From contig NZ_VLKE01000001.1 of NCBI RefSeq assembly GCF_007830265.1, forward strand, positions 5,766,001-5,830,000: a DNA stretch of 64,000 nt, given 5' to 3'. How positions within the stretch are numbered: the first letter of the stretch is position 1; every line of letters begins with the position of its first letter. The notes under the pieces are model-generated. The model was not told the DNA's origin. It made no database searches and worked only from the letters and a program-made list of their open reading frames with translations. This document shows, piece after piece, positions 28,025 to 36,690 of this stretch. The translations under genes and the position numbers were made by a program. Origin of the DNA: Micromonospora olivasterospora (lineage in GTDB: Bacteria > Actinomycetota > Actinomycetes > Mycobacteriales > Micromonosporaceae).

Positions 28025-28990
28025 TCAGGCGGTCAGCCGCTCGGGGCGCGCCGGCCGGGTGACGGGCCCCGGGCGGCGGCGGGCCAGCAGCACCACCGCC
28101 CCGGGCAGGCTCGACACCAGGACCAGGGCCCCGTACACCGTGGCGGTGGCGACGCCCTGCGCGGCGGTGAGGCCCGCAGCCCCGAACGCCCAGGCCGCCA
28201 CCCCCTCGCGCGGCCCGAACCCGGCCACGTTCAACGGTATGCCCATCGCCAGCAGCGCGAGCAGGGTCAGCGGCACCAGTCGGGACAGCGGCGCGGCCGC
28301 CCCCGCCGTACGCGCGGCGACCAGGAAGGTGGCCAGGTGGCCGGCGACCACCGCGGCGGAGGCCAGCAGCACCCCGCACCAGGTGCGGCGGGCCAGCAGG
28401 CCGGCACGGACGTCGGCCACCGCCGCCCGCAGCGCCCGTGCCCAGGCCGACGCGCCGAGCCTCGGCGCCGCCCAAGCCAGCAGCACCGCGCCGAGCGTTC
28501 CGGCGGCGAGCAGCGCCACGGCCACCGGCAGGTACGGCCGCACCGGCGACGGGAACGCGGCCAGCACCACCACCGCGATCACCCCCTGGACCAGCTGGCC
28601 GGCGGCGCGCTCCCACACCACCGCCCGCACGCCCCGGCCGAGGTCACCGGCGTCGCGCCCGTGGCGGACCGCGCGGTCCACATCGCCGAGCACCCCGCCG
28701 GGCAGCGTCGCGTTCAGGAACACGGCCCGGTAGTAGTGCGCCACGGCCGCGCCGAGCGGCAGCCGTACGCCGAGCCCGCCCGCGACGAGGCGCCACCGCC
28801 AAGCCGCGCAGACGGTGGTGAGCAGGCCGGCGCCGAGCGCCGCCGCGAGCGCCGGGCCGTCGATCAGGCGCAGCCCGGCGACGAACGGGCCGCCGCCCAC
28901 CTGCCGCAGCAGCAGGGCCAGCACGGCCACCCCGGCGAGCGTCCGCGCCCACCGCCAGAACGACGCGGGCAGCCCCGGCACGACGCTCAT
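28025..28990 (-). CDS. Lysylphosphatidylglycerol-synthase TM-region protein (flippase-like)
   Basis: 321 residues, about eight transmembrane helices, UPF0104/LPG_synthase_TM fold. Conserved NATLPGGVLGDVDRAVR and GIPLNVAGFGPREGVAAW match the family. In MprF this domain moves lipid across the membrane; stand-alone members such as this often accompany glycolipid loci. The ATG overlaps the methyltransferase stop by 4 bp (ATGA). Confidence 0.88.
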   Translation of the reverse strand: MSVVPGLPASFWRWARTLAGVAVLALLLRQVGGGPFVAGLRLIDGPALAAALGAGLLTTVCAAWRWRLVAGGLGVRLPLGAAVAHYYRAVFLNATLPGGVLGDVDRAVRHGRDAGDLGRGVRAVVWERAAGQLVQGVIAVVVLAAFPSPVRPYLPVAVALLAAGTLGAVLLAWAAPRLGASAWARALRAAVADVRAGLLARRTWCGVLLASAAVVAGHLATFLVAARTAGAAAPLSRLVPLTLLALLAMGIPLNVAGFGPREGVAAWAFGAAGLTAAQGVATATVYGALVLVSSLPGAVVLLARRRPGPVTRPARPERLTA

Positions 28991-29822
28991 GGGCAGCCGG
29001 CGAGCAGGTCGCGGTGGTCGACGAGAACGCCGAGCTGGCCGGCCCGCGCCTGCGCCAGCCGCCGGCGGCCGTACGCCTCGGCGGGGCCGGCCAGCTCGGG
29101 CCGCTGCTCGCGGGCCGCGTCGAGCCAGCCGGCGAACCACTCGGCCGCCAGCGCTGCCTGCTCCGGGCCGAGCCGCCAGGGGCTGGGCCGGACGGTCGCC
29201 GCCACGCCGTGCCGGGCGAACGCGGCGACGCAGGCCTCCGGGGCGTCCGGGCCGAGCAGCGTACGCCCGGCGACGGTGCGCCGCTGGTGGTCGTTGAACG
29301 CCTTGGCGACCTCGTCGTCCAGCGGGTGAGGCGGGGTCAGCTCGACCCGGCCGACCACCGAGAGGGTGAACAGGGTGGGGCGGCCGGCGCAGGCGGCGAC
29401 GACCCGCTCGATCTCCTCGGCGGTGAGCATGTCCAGCAGCGCGGACGCGGTGACCAGCGAGGCGCCGGCGAGGTCGGCGGCGGTCAGCCGGGTGATGTCG
29501 GCCCGCCGGGTCGCCACGGTGACCGGGGCGCCGTCGGCGGCGGCCAGCCGGGGGTGGGCGCGGCGGAGCAGGACGGGGTCGCGGTCGTACAGGACCCAGT
29601 GCTGCGGGCCGGGCAGCCGGGGGCCAGCCAGCGGACCATCGACCCGGTGCCCGCCCCGAGGTCGTGGACGACGGTCGGCCCGCCGCCCGTAGGGGGGCGG
29701 CGCAGCGGTTCGAGCAGGTCGGCGGCGCGCGCCGCCGCGTCGGCGGCCTCCCGCAGCCGCAGCCAGCCGGCGAAGGCGTCCGGGTCGTGGCTGACGCCGG
29801 TGGGGTCGTAGCCGTCGCTCAT
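28987..29822 (-). CDS. SAM-dependent methyltransferase, one-base frameshift
   Basis: The N-terminal frame from ATG 29822 reads TVVHDLGAGTGSMVRWLAP, containing SAM motif I; after a C-run (five C on the coding strand, 29619-29623) the frame is lost, and the shifted frame continues LPGPQHWVLYDRDPVLLRR, ATRRADITRL to DHRDLLAGCP. Adding one C restores about 278 residues. Class I Rossmann fold. It overlaps genes on both sides by ATGA, so it belongs to the operon's pathway; the methyl acceptor is unknown. Confidence 0.8.
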
Positions 29823-29899
29823 GTCGTCACCTCGCTGCGCTCGGCGCCGGCATGAGCTGTGGCACTGAGCTGGCTGATTCGCTCGCTGCGCTCGCTCAT
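29819..29899 (-). repeat. 26-codon mini-ORF made of GAGCGCAGCGAG-type repeat
   Basis: Between the glycosyltransferase stop and the methyltransferase start lies ATG 29899 to TGA 29819, encoding [18 protein letters not shown] then AERSEVTT. It overlaps both neighbours by ATGA. Its ends carry gagcgcagcgag (near 29883-29894) and a second copy (29834-29845). This is a recurring short actinobacterial element, here inserted so that translational coupling is kept. Whether the peptide is made or useful is unknown. Confidence 0.7.
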
Positions 29900-30978
29900 G
29901 TCGTCGACTCCTTCAGCGCGGCGGCGAGGGCCGCCGCGGTGGCGTCCCAGCCGGCCAGGGTGTCCCGGCGGGCACGGGCGGCGCGGCGCAGCCGCTCCCG
30001 CAGGCCGGCGTCGCCGAGCCAGCGGCGCAGGGCGGCGGCCAGCGCCGCCGGGTCGTCGGGCGGCACCAGCAGGCCGGGCCGCTCGCCGCCCGGGGCGAGC
30101 CCCAGCGCCTCCGGCAGGCCGCCGACGTCGGTGGCCAGCACGGGTACGCCCCGCGCCAGCGCCTCGGTGACCGCCATCCCGTACGTCTCGCCGCGCGAGG
30201 CCAGCACCAGCAGGTCGGCGGCGGCGTACGCGGCCGCCAGCCCGGGGCCGGTACGCGGGCCGATCAGCCGTACCCGCCCGGTCAGGCCGGTCCGCTCGGC
30301 CCGCCGGCGCAGCCCCTCGGCGAAGTCCGGGGCGCGGGTCGTCGCGCCGACGCACACGCAGCGCCAGGGCAGGTCGGCGACCGCCGCCAGGGCGGTCAGC
30401 AGCACGTCGTGGCCCTTGTGCGGGGCCACCGCCGCCACGCACAGCAGCTCGGTGCCGGCGGGCGTCCCGGCCGCCGACGGCGCGGGGTCGACCCCCGGCG
30501 TGGCCACGTACACCCGGTCGGCGGGGAGCGCGTACCGGTCGAGCAGTCGGCGGCGGGCCCAGCCGCTGGTGGCCACGACGGCGGTGGCGGCGGCCAGGGC
30601 GCGGGCCTCGACGGCGTCCTCGCGGGGCAGGTGCACCAGCACGACGAGGCGGAGCCGGCCGGCGTGCGGCGCCAGCGCGTCCGGCGCCACCGAGGCGACC
30701 AGCCCGTCCAGCAGCACCACCGCGCCGTCGGGCAGCGCCGCGAGGCGTCCGGCCAGGTCCGCCCGCGCCGCCGGGGTGGGCGCGGGCCAGCCGCCCGGCA
30801 CCGGGTGCTCGCGGACCCGCCAGCCGGCCTCGGCCAGCCCGCCGCAGACCCGCCGGTCGTAGTGGTTGCCGCCGCTGGGGGTGGCCGGGTCGTCGATGTC
30901 GTCGGGCAGCACCACGTGCACCTCACGGCCGCCCGCGCCCACCGCGGCCACGGCGGGCGCTCGTAGCGGGCCGGTCAC
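29896..30978 (-). CDS. Family 4 glycosyltransferase
   Basis: 360-residue GT-B enzyme. N-terminal acceptor domain with [22 protein letters not shown]-terminal donor domain with [41 protein letters not shown], and the EX7E-like [20 protein letters not shown] typical of GT4 retaining enzymes. It would transfer a nucleotide-sugar donor's sugar to a lipid or small acceptor. It overlaps the PTPS-like gene by 4 bp. Confidence 0.88.
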   Translation of the reverse strand: MTGPLRAPAVAAVGAGGREVHVVLPDDIDDPATPSGGNHYDRRVCGGLAEAGWRVREHPVPGGWPAPTPAARADLAGRLAALPDGAVVLLDGLVASVAPDALAPHAGRLRLVVLVHLPREDAVEARALAAATAVVATSGWARRRLLDRYALPADRVYVATPGVDPAPSAAGTPAGTELLCVAAVAPHKGHDVLLTALAAVADLPWRCVCVGATTRAPDFAEGLRRRAERTGLTGRVRLIGPRTGPGLAAAYAAADLLVLASRGETYGMAVTEALARGVPVLATDVGGLPEALGLAPGGERPGLLVPPDDPAALAAALRRWLGDAGLRERLRRAARARRDTLAGWDATAAALAAALKESTT

Positions 30979-31373
30979 AGGGGGCGCTCGTAGCTGGCCC
31001 AGGCGACGTGCGACTCGTGCAGGGTGACGGCGATCGCGGTCAGCCCGCTCGCCCCCGCACCCAGGTCGCCCGCGCGCACCCGGTCGGCGAGCCGGTCGGC
31101 GACCGTACGGGCCAGCACCTCGGTCGTGGTGTTCGTCCCGGCGAACGCCGGCTCGTCGTCGAGGTTGCGGTACGTCAGCTCGCCGAGGATCTCCTTCAGC
31201 GCGTCCGTGGCCCGGCCGATGTCGACGACGATCCCGTCGGCGTCGAGGTCGGGCCGGCGGAACGTGGCGTCGACGACGAACGTGGCCCCGTGCAGGCGCT
31301 GCGCCGGCCCGAAGACCTCGCCCCGGAAGCTGTGGGCGATCATCATGTGATCGCGGACGGTCACGCTGAACAT
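30975..31373 (-). CDS. Divergent 6-pyruvoyl-tetrahydropterin synthase/QueD homologue
   Basis: 132 residues. PTPS fold shown by [64 protein letters not shown] and [12 protein letters not shown]. Known enzymes use three zinc His and a catalytic Cys four residues before the HxH; here His14 and His28 remain, but the third His is Ala30 and the Cys position is Ala24. So it is unlikely to do the standard QueD or PTPS reaction. Coupled to the glycosyltransferase. Confidence 0.83.
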   Translation of the reverse strand: MFSVTVRDHMMIAHSFRGEVFGPAQRLHGATFVVDATFRRPDLDADGIVVDIGRATDALKEILGELTYRNLDDEPAFAGTNTTTEVLARTVADRLADRVRAGDLGAGASGLTAIAVTLHESHVAWASYERPL

Positions 31374-31377
31374 GTTG

Positions 31378-32379
31378 TCACTCCCCCTGGTAGGTGATGA
31401 GGTGGCACAGCGCCGGCAGGCGTCCCGCGCTCAGTGCGGCGAGCACGTCCGGCAGTTCCGCGAACGGCGAGCGGCCGGTGATCAGCGCGTCGAACGCGGG
31501 ATCGGCGAGCAGTTCCAGGGCCAGCGCGAGCCGGTCGGCGTACGTGCGGCTGCCCCGGCGGGCCGGGGCGACCCGGCCGACCTGGCTGCTGCGCACGGTC
31601 AGCCGGCCGGAGTGGAACGCCCCGCCCAGCGACAGGGTGACGGGGCGGTCGCCGTACCAGCTCAGCTCCAGCACCGTGCCCTCGGGGGCGAGCAGGTCCA
31701 GCGCCCGCTGCAAGCCCGCCGAGGTGGCGCTGGCGTGCACCACGAGGTCGCGCCCGCCGGTGGCCTCCTCGGGCGGGGCGAAGTCGACGCCGAGCGCCGC
31801 GGCCACGGCCGCCCGGCCGGGGTCGGCGTCGACCAGTTCGACCCGCACCCCGGGGAAGCGGGCGAGCAGCGCCGCGACGCAGGCGCCGACCATGCCGGCG
31901 CCGACCACGCTCACCCGGTCGCCGACCAGCGGCGGGGCGTCCCACAGGGCGTTCACGGCGGTCTCCACGGTGCCGGCGAGCACCGCGCGGGCCGCCGGCA
32001 CCCCGTCCGGTACGGGCACCACCGCGTCGGCCGGCACCACGTACGCGGTCTGGTGCGGGTGCAGGCAGAAGACGGTACGCCCGCGCAGCGCCGCCGGGCC
32101 CCGCTCCACGACGCCGACGCTCAGGTAGCCGTACTTGACGGGGGCGGGGAAGTCGCCCTCCTGGAACGGGGCGCGCATGGCGGCGTACTGGTCGGTGGGG
32201 ACCCGGCCGGCGAAGACCAGCGTCTCGGTGCCCCGGCTGACCCCGGAGTACCGGGCGCGGACGAGCACCTCGTCGGGGCCGGGCGCGGGCAGCGTCGCCT
32301 CCCGGATCTCCCCCGCCCCGGGCTCGCGCAGCCAGAACGCGTACGCCCGCGAGGCGTCGGTCGTTCCCTCGTGGCGCAC
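31378..32379 (-). CDS. Medium-chain dehydrogenase/reductase
   Basis: 333 residues. GroES-like N-terminus ([20 protein letters not shown]), Rossmann motif [15 protein letters not shown], nucleotide-binding acidic residue in VELVDADPG. Catalytic zinc Cys of alcohol dehydrogenases is replaced (GVSRGTE), so it is probably a zinc-independent reductase, as in BchC/threonine-dehydrogenase-like branches. First gene of the minus-strand locus; GTG 32379, 4 bp before the PTPS-like gene. Confidence 0.85.
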   Translation of the reverse strand: MRHEGTTDASRAYAFWLREPGAGEIREATLPAPGPDEVLVRARYSGVSRGTETLVFAGRVPTDQYAAMRAPFQEGDFPAPVKYGYLSVGVVERGPAALRGRTVFCLHPHQTAYVVPADAVVPVPDGVPAARAVLAGTVETAVNALWDAPPLVGDRVSVVGAGMVGACVAALLARFPGVRVELVDADPGRAAVAAALGVDFAPPEEATGGRDLVVHASATSAGLQRALDLLAPEGTVLELSWYGDRPVTLSLGGAFHSGRLTVRSSQVGRVAPARRGSRTYADRLALALELLADPAFDALITGRSPFAELPDVLAALSAGRLPALCHLITYQGE

Positions 32380-32489
32380 CTCGACCTCCTCGTGGTTTCC
32401 CGGCGGTCGAACCGTCCGGGCCCGCCGTCCGTGGTGTGTGTCGACGGTCGGCGACGGCCGTCCCGTCGATCATCAGTCACGGAGGCGCG

Positions 32490-33230
32490 GTGCCCAGGGT
32501 TCAACGCGGTCCGGTCACCGGACCGATCGCCCAGTTCGTCGTCCTGGCGGGCCTGGACGCGACCGTCGGGCTCGGCCCGGCCGGTTGGTGCGCCGGGCTG
32601 GCGTACGGGATGGTCGTCTGCGCCCTGCTGGCGCGGGGCCTGCGCCGGGCCGGGGCGGCCGGACTGGGGCCGGCCGACGTGGTGACGTTGGGCCGGGCCC
32701 TTCTGGTGGGCGGGGTGACCGCGCTGGTCGTGGACGGGTTCGACCGGCCGGCGCCCGTGCCGCCGCTGGTCGCGCTGACGGTGATGGCGCTGCTGCTCGA
32801 CGCGGTGGACGGGCAGGTGGCCCGGCGCACCGGCACCGCCAGCGCGCTCGGGGCGCGCTTCGACATGGAGGTCGACGCGTACCTGATCCTGCTGCTGGGC
32901 GCCCACCTGGCGCCGACGGTCGGCGGCTGGGTGCTCGCGATGGGGGCGATGCGGTACGCCTTCGTGGCCGCCGGGTGGGCGCTGCCGTGGCTGCGCGGCA
33001 CGCTGCCGCCGCGTCCCTGGCGCAAGGTGGTCGCCGCGACGCAGGGCGTGGCCCTCGCGGTGGCCGCGGCCGGGGTGCTGCCGCCGGTCGCGGCGACCGC
33101 GCTGCTGGCCGGCGCGCTGGCCCTGCTCGTCGAGTCGTTCGGCCGGGACGTCGGCTGGCTCTGGCGGCGCCGGGCGCGCCGACGCCCGGGTGCCGAGCCG
33201 GCCCGGCTGCCGGGCGGGGTGTCGGCGTGA
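32490..33230 (+). CDS. CDP-alcohol phosphatidyltransferase
   Basis: 246-residue membrane enzyme with the diagnostic motif LDAVDGQVARRTGTASALG followed by ARFDMEVDA (D-x2-DG-x2-AR-x8-G-x3-D-x3-D), about residues 108-134. It joins a CDP-activated lipid or alcohol to an alcohol acceptor with release of CMP. GTG 32490 has ggagg 4 nt upstream. It diverges from the MDR gene and is the first of a coupled pair with the phosphoesterase-like gene. Confidence 0.9.
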   Translation: MPRVQRGPVTGPIAQFVVLAGLDATVGLGPAGWCAGLAYGMVVCALLARGLRRAGAAGLGPADVVTLGRALLVGGVTALVVDGFDRPAPVPPLVALTVMALLLDAVDGQVARRTGTASALGARFDMEVDAYLILLLGAHLAPTVGGWVLAMGAMRYAFVAAGWALPWLRGTLPPRPWRKVVAATQGVALAVAAAGVLPPVAATALLAGALALLVESFGRDVGWLWRRRARRRPGAEPARLPGGVSA

Positions 33231-34918
33231 GGGGCGGCGACGCGGGGCGCCCGCCCGGCGGCCGGTGGCGGCGCCTGCGGGCGGGCGTGACGAGCGGGCT
33301 GGCGGGGCTGCTCGTGCTGGCCGTCCTCGCCGCGCCGGTCCGGCCGGGCGAGGTGACCCCGTGGGCGTTCCTGCGCCTGCCGGTCGAGGCCCTGCTGGCC
33401 GCCGCCGTGCTGCTGGCCCTGCCGGCTCGGGTCCGGCGTCCGGTGGCCGCGCTGGCCGGGGCGGCGCTCGGACTGCTGGCCGTCCTGAAGCTCGCGGACC
33501 TGGGATTCGCCGGCGCGCTGGACCGGCCGTTCGACCCGGTGTCCGACTGGGCGCTGCTGGACGACGCGACCGGCTTCCTCGCCGACTCCGTCGGCCGGGC
33601 CGGGGCGACGGCCGCCGTCGTCGCCGCCGTGCTGCTCGCCGTCGGCCTGCTGGTGCTCGGCGCGCTGGCGGTGCTGCGGCTGGCCGCGCTGCTCGCCCGG
33701 CACCACGCCGGGGCCACCCGGGCCGTGGCGGCGCTGACCGTGGGCTGGGTCGCGTGCGCCGCGTTCGGCGTGCCGGTGGCCGACTCCGGCGCCAGCGCCC
33801 TCGTGCGCGACCATGCCGCGCGGGTGCGCGTGGGCCTGGCCGACCGGGACGTGTTCGCCGCGCAGGTCGCCGCCGACCCGTTCCGGGACGCCCCGGGCGG
33901 GCAACTGCTGACCGGCCTGCGCGGCAAGGATGTCGTCGTCGCGTTCGTGGAGAGCTACGGGCGGGACGCGGTCGAGGACCCGGAGTTCGCGCCCGGGGTC
34001 GGCGGGGTGCTCGACGCGGGGACCGCCCGGCTGCGGGCGGCGGGCTTCGGCGCCCGCAGCGCGTACCTCACCTCGCCGACGGCGGGCGGCGGGAGCTGGC
34101 TGGCCCACGCCACGCTGCTGTCCGGGCTGTGGATCGACAGCGAGCAGCGGCACCGCAGCCTGCTGGCCGGGGACCGGCTCACCCTGGGCGGCGCGTTCCA
34201 CCGGGCGGGCTGGCGCACGGTCGGGGTGATGCCGGCGGCCGTCGAGGACTGGCCGGAGGGCCGGTTCTACGGGTACGACGAGTTCTACGACAACCGGGCC
34301 CTGGGCTACCGGGGGCCGGCGTTCGGCTACGCCCCGATGCCCGACCAGTACGCGCTGTCGGTCTTCCAGCGCCGGGAGCGCGCCGGCGCCGACCGGCCGC
34401 CGGTGATGGCCGAGATCGCGCTGACCTCCAGCCACTCCCCGTGGACCCTCGTCCCCCGTCCGCTGGGCTGGAACGAGCTCGGCGACGGCTCGGTGTTCGG
34501 ACACGCCACGACGGTCACCCCCGGCGGCCGGGACGCGGTGCGCCGCTCGACGGCGCAGGTGCGCGCCGGGTACCGCAGCAGCGTCGAATACACCCTGGCG
34601 ACGCTGATCTCGTACGTCGAGACGTACGGCGACGACGACCTGGTGCTGGTGTTCCTCGGCGACCATCAGCCCGCCCCGGTGGTCACCGGCCCGGACGCCG
34701 GCCGGGACGTGCCGGTGACCGTCGTGGCCCGTGACCCGGCCGTGCTGGACCGGATCGCCGGCTGGGGCTGGCGGGACGGCCTGCGCCCCGGCCCGGGGGC
34801 GCCGGTGTGGCGGATGGACGACTTCCGGGACCGGTTCCTGGCCGCGTTCGGGTCGCGGCCCGGCCCGGCCGGGTTTCCGCCGTCCGGGGCGTCGCCGGGC
34901 GCCGTCCCGCGCCGCTGA
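33227..34918 (+). CDS. Membrane-anchored sulfatase/phosphoglycerol-transferase-like protein
   Basis: 563 residues. Four to five N-terminal transmembrane helices, then an extracytoplasmic alkaline-phosphatase-superfamily domain: DVVVAFVESYGRDAVED (metal site and start of domain), TSPTAGGGSWLAHATLLSG (with the Ser/Thr nucleophile zone), YDEFYDNRALGYRG, and DLVLVFLGDHQPAP (metal Asp-His). This layout is that of LtaS or phosphoethanolamine-transferase relatives, which move phospho-groups from lipids. GTG start overlaps the previous stop (GTGA). Confidence 0.85.
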   Translation: MRGGDAGRPPGGRWRRLRAGVTSGLAGLLVLAVLAAPVRPGEVTPWAFLRLPVEALLAAAVLLALPARVRRPVAALAGAALGLLAVLKLADLGFAGALDRPFDPVSDWALLDDATGFLADSVGRAGATAAVVAAVLLAVGLLVLGALAVLRLAALLARHHAGATRAVAALTVGWVACAAFGVPVADSGASALVRDHAARVRVGLADRDVFAAQVAADPFRDAPGGQLLTGLRGKDVVVAFVESYGRDAVEDPEFAPGVGGVLDAGTARLRAAGFGARSAYLTSPTAGGGSWLAHATLLSGLWIDSEQRHRSLLAGDRLTLGGAFHRAGWRTVGVMPAAVEDWPEGRFYGYDEFYDNRALGYRGPAFGYAPMPDQYALSVFQRRERAGADRPPVMAEIALTSSHSPWTLVPRPLGWNELGDGSVFGHATTVTPGGRDAVRRSTAQVRAGYRSSVEYTLATLISYVETYGDDDLVLVFLGDHQPAPVVTGPDAGRDVPVTVVARDPAVLDRIAGWGWRDGLRPGPGAPVWRMDDFRDRFLAAFGSRPGPAGFPPSGASPGAVPRR

Positions 34919-34957
34919 CCGGGGTGCCGCGCGTTCGGTCGCACCGGGTAGACGGCC

Positions 34958-35272
34958 TCAGGCGGCCTCGCGGTCGGCGCCGCCGCGCTGCGCGGGCACC
35001 GGCTGCGCGGGCAGGGCCAGGGGCTCCGGAGTCTGCTCGGCGGGCGACTGCGCCGGCGCGGCGCCCCGGGACAGGCCGAGCGCCCGCTCGGCGTTGACGA
35101 GCGGGGTGCACGGCGAGGGCTGGTCTGCGCAGAGCAGGTTGCGGCAGCGGCCGTTCTCGTCCGGCTCGTGCGCGCTGGCGACGTCGTACGCCAGCCGCCA
35201 CAGCAGCGGGTCCGTCACGTCGGCCGGTGGAACTGTGCCGTCACTGGCCCGGTGGTGCGGTGTTTCGGACAC
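34958..35272 (-). CDS. Hypothetical protein with Cys motif
   Basis: 104 residues. TDPLLWRLAYDVASAHEP is followed by RCRNLLCADQPSPCTPLV with three Cys; the C-terminus is Ala/Pro/Gln-rich. GTG 35272 is preceded by gagagggg. I recall similar short proteins with this Cys motif in Micromonospora; function unknown. Confidence 0.65.
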   Translation of the reverse strand: MSETPHHRASDGTVPPADVTDPLLWRLAYDVASAHEPDENGRCRNLLCADQPSPCTPLVNAERALGLSRGAAPAQSPAEQTPEPLALPAQPVPAQRGGADREAA

Positions 35273-35341
35273 GCGTGACCCCTCTCGTCGTCGCTGGCTC
35301 CCACTCTTCACCGCCCGGCGCCGCCGTCAAACCTGCTGGAC

Positions 35342-35611
35342 GTGAGAGTTTCGGCACGTCACCCCGCCCTCGCGCCGGGTGATCACGAGGGGCGGCGGCC
35401 GGGGGTGGAGTTCCGGGAGGCGTACTTCTCGCCGACGTCCGCCGGGCAGAAGCCGGCGCTGCTCAACAAGCTCTGCGCGGGCGTCGAGGTGAAGATCGTG
35501 GACCGGGCCGCGTACGACCCGATCCGCGCCGACGTGGCCGACGTGGTGGGCGCCTGGGCCGACGAGCTGGCCGCGTTCGACCGGCAGCGCCGGCCGTACC
35601 TGCTCTACTGA
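35342..35611 (+). CDS. Hypothetical small protein
   Basis: Up to 89 residues; the convincing part starts at an inner GTG (35405), giving VEFREAYFSPTSAGQKP then AAYDPIRADVADVVGAWADEL and ending RPYLLY. No transmembrane segment. It lies between two minus-strand genes. Function unknown; start uncertain. Confidence 0.5.
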   Translation: MRVSARHPALAPGDHEGRRPGVEFREAYFSPTSAGQKPALLNKLCAGVEVKIVDRAAYDPIRADVADVVGAWADELAAFDRQRRPYLLY

Positions 35612-35678
35612 CCGGGCGCGGCGGCCGGGCCCACCCGGCCGCCGTCCTGGTCGGACCGTCGGACGTGGGGCGTTCCCG

Positions 35679-36422
35679 TCAGCGGATGCCCACGTAGAAC
35701 CGCGTCTGGTCGCTGCGGTGCAGGGCGTGGTACGCCTCGAAGCGGGTGCCGTCGGGCAGCCAGGCCACCGACTCGATGCCGAGCAGCGGCGTGGAGGTGG
35801 TGACCTCCAGCAGCGCGGCGTCCTCGGGCTCGGGGAAGACCGCCTCGATCCAGCGGTCGGCCGCGGCGGGCTCCAGCCCGTACCGGCGGCGCAGCACGTC
35901 GTACAGGGACTGGTTCTCCAGCACGGCCCGCTCCAGGCCGGGCACCAGGGCGGCCGGCAGGGCGGTGTCGACGAGCAGCCACGGCTGGCCGTCGACGCTG
36001 CGCAGCCGGCGCATCCGCACCACCGGCGCGCCCGGCGGCAGCCGCAGCAGGTCCGCCTCGCGCTTGTCCGCCTTCCCGAGACTCTGGCTGACGGTGTGGG
36101 TGGTGACCCGGCGGCCGGACTCGCGCAGGTCGTCGGCGGAGCCGGAGACGGAGCCGACGAAGCGCAACTCGGTCTTGCGCGGGGCCACGAAGGCGCCCCG
36201 CCCCTTGACCTTGTAGATCATCCGCTGCTGGACGAGCTCGCGCAGCGCCTCGCGGACGACCGTCCGGGACACGCCGTAGATGTCGCTCAGCTCCGCCTCC
36301 GAGGGCAGCGGCTGGTCCGGGCCGATCTCACCGGTCTCGATCTGGCCGCGCAGTGCCCGCATCAGCTGCATCCACAGCGGCTCGCCCGCGTCCCGCGTGA
36401 GCCGCCGGTACGTCATCGTCAT
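35679..36422 (-). CDS. GntR/HutC-family regulator with UTRA domain
   Basis: 247 residues. Winged-helix PLPSEAELSDIYGVSRTVVREALREL (about residues 40-66, described across), followed by the linker GRGAFVAP and a UTRA effector domain (VRMRRLRSVDGQPWLLVDTAL, RRRYGLEPAAADRWIEAV). ATG 36422 with gggagaggg upstream. Divergent from the ABC importer operon at 36691, so it most likely represses that operon and releases it when bound by a sugar phosphate. Confidence 0.9.
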   Translation of the reverse strand: MTMTYRRLTRDAGEPLWMQLMRALRGQIETGEIGPDQPLPSEAELSDIYGVSRTVVREALRELVQQRMIYKVKGRGAFVAPRKTELRFVGSVSGSADDLRESGRRVTTHTVSQSLGKADKREADLLRLPPGAPVVRMRRLRSVDGQPWLLVDTALPAALVPGLERAVLENQSLYDVLRRRYGLEPAAADRWIEAVFPEPEDAALLEVTTSTPLLGIESVAWLPDGTRFEAYHALHRSDQTRFYVGIR

Positions 36423-36472
36423 GGATTCCCTCTCCCATCGACCGGCTACAGCATGCCATGGCCATTCCGAGA

Positions 36473-36482
36473 TGTCATGACA
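36473..36482. promoter_or_regulatory. Candidate GntR operator, palindrome tgtcatgaca
   Basis: Perfect 10-bp palindrome 51 bp upstream of the GntR-type gene's start, in the shared intergenic region. It shares TGTCA with the dyad at 36578-36593. Confidence 0.4.
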
Positions 36483-36577
36483 GGCTTTCGACCCGGTTGC
36501 GGGAGGCCGCAGGTGGTCACGCCTCCGCAACCGGCTCGACTGTGATCTGAAACACCTTTGTGATTTCCATCTAGCGC

Positions 36578-36593
36578 ACCTGTCACTACAGGT
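36578..36593. promoter_or_regulatory. Candidate operator dyad acctgtcactacaggt
   Basis: 6-bp arms acctgt/acaggt around 4 bp, 98 bp before the substrate-binding-protein start, followed at once by tctgtaatgac, which repeats the half-site in inverted form. Fits the GT-rich/AC dyads bound by HutC-type GntR proteins. Confidence 0.45.
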
Positions 36594-36690
36594 CTGTAAT
36601 GACTGGCGCGCCGTTCGCGGTCCCCTGCCGGTCCGGCGCACCCGACACCACCACTCCCGCTCCGGCGGGTCCGCCCGATGGAGGCCCCCC

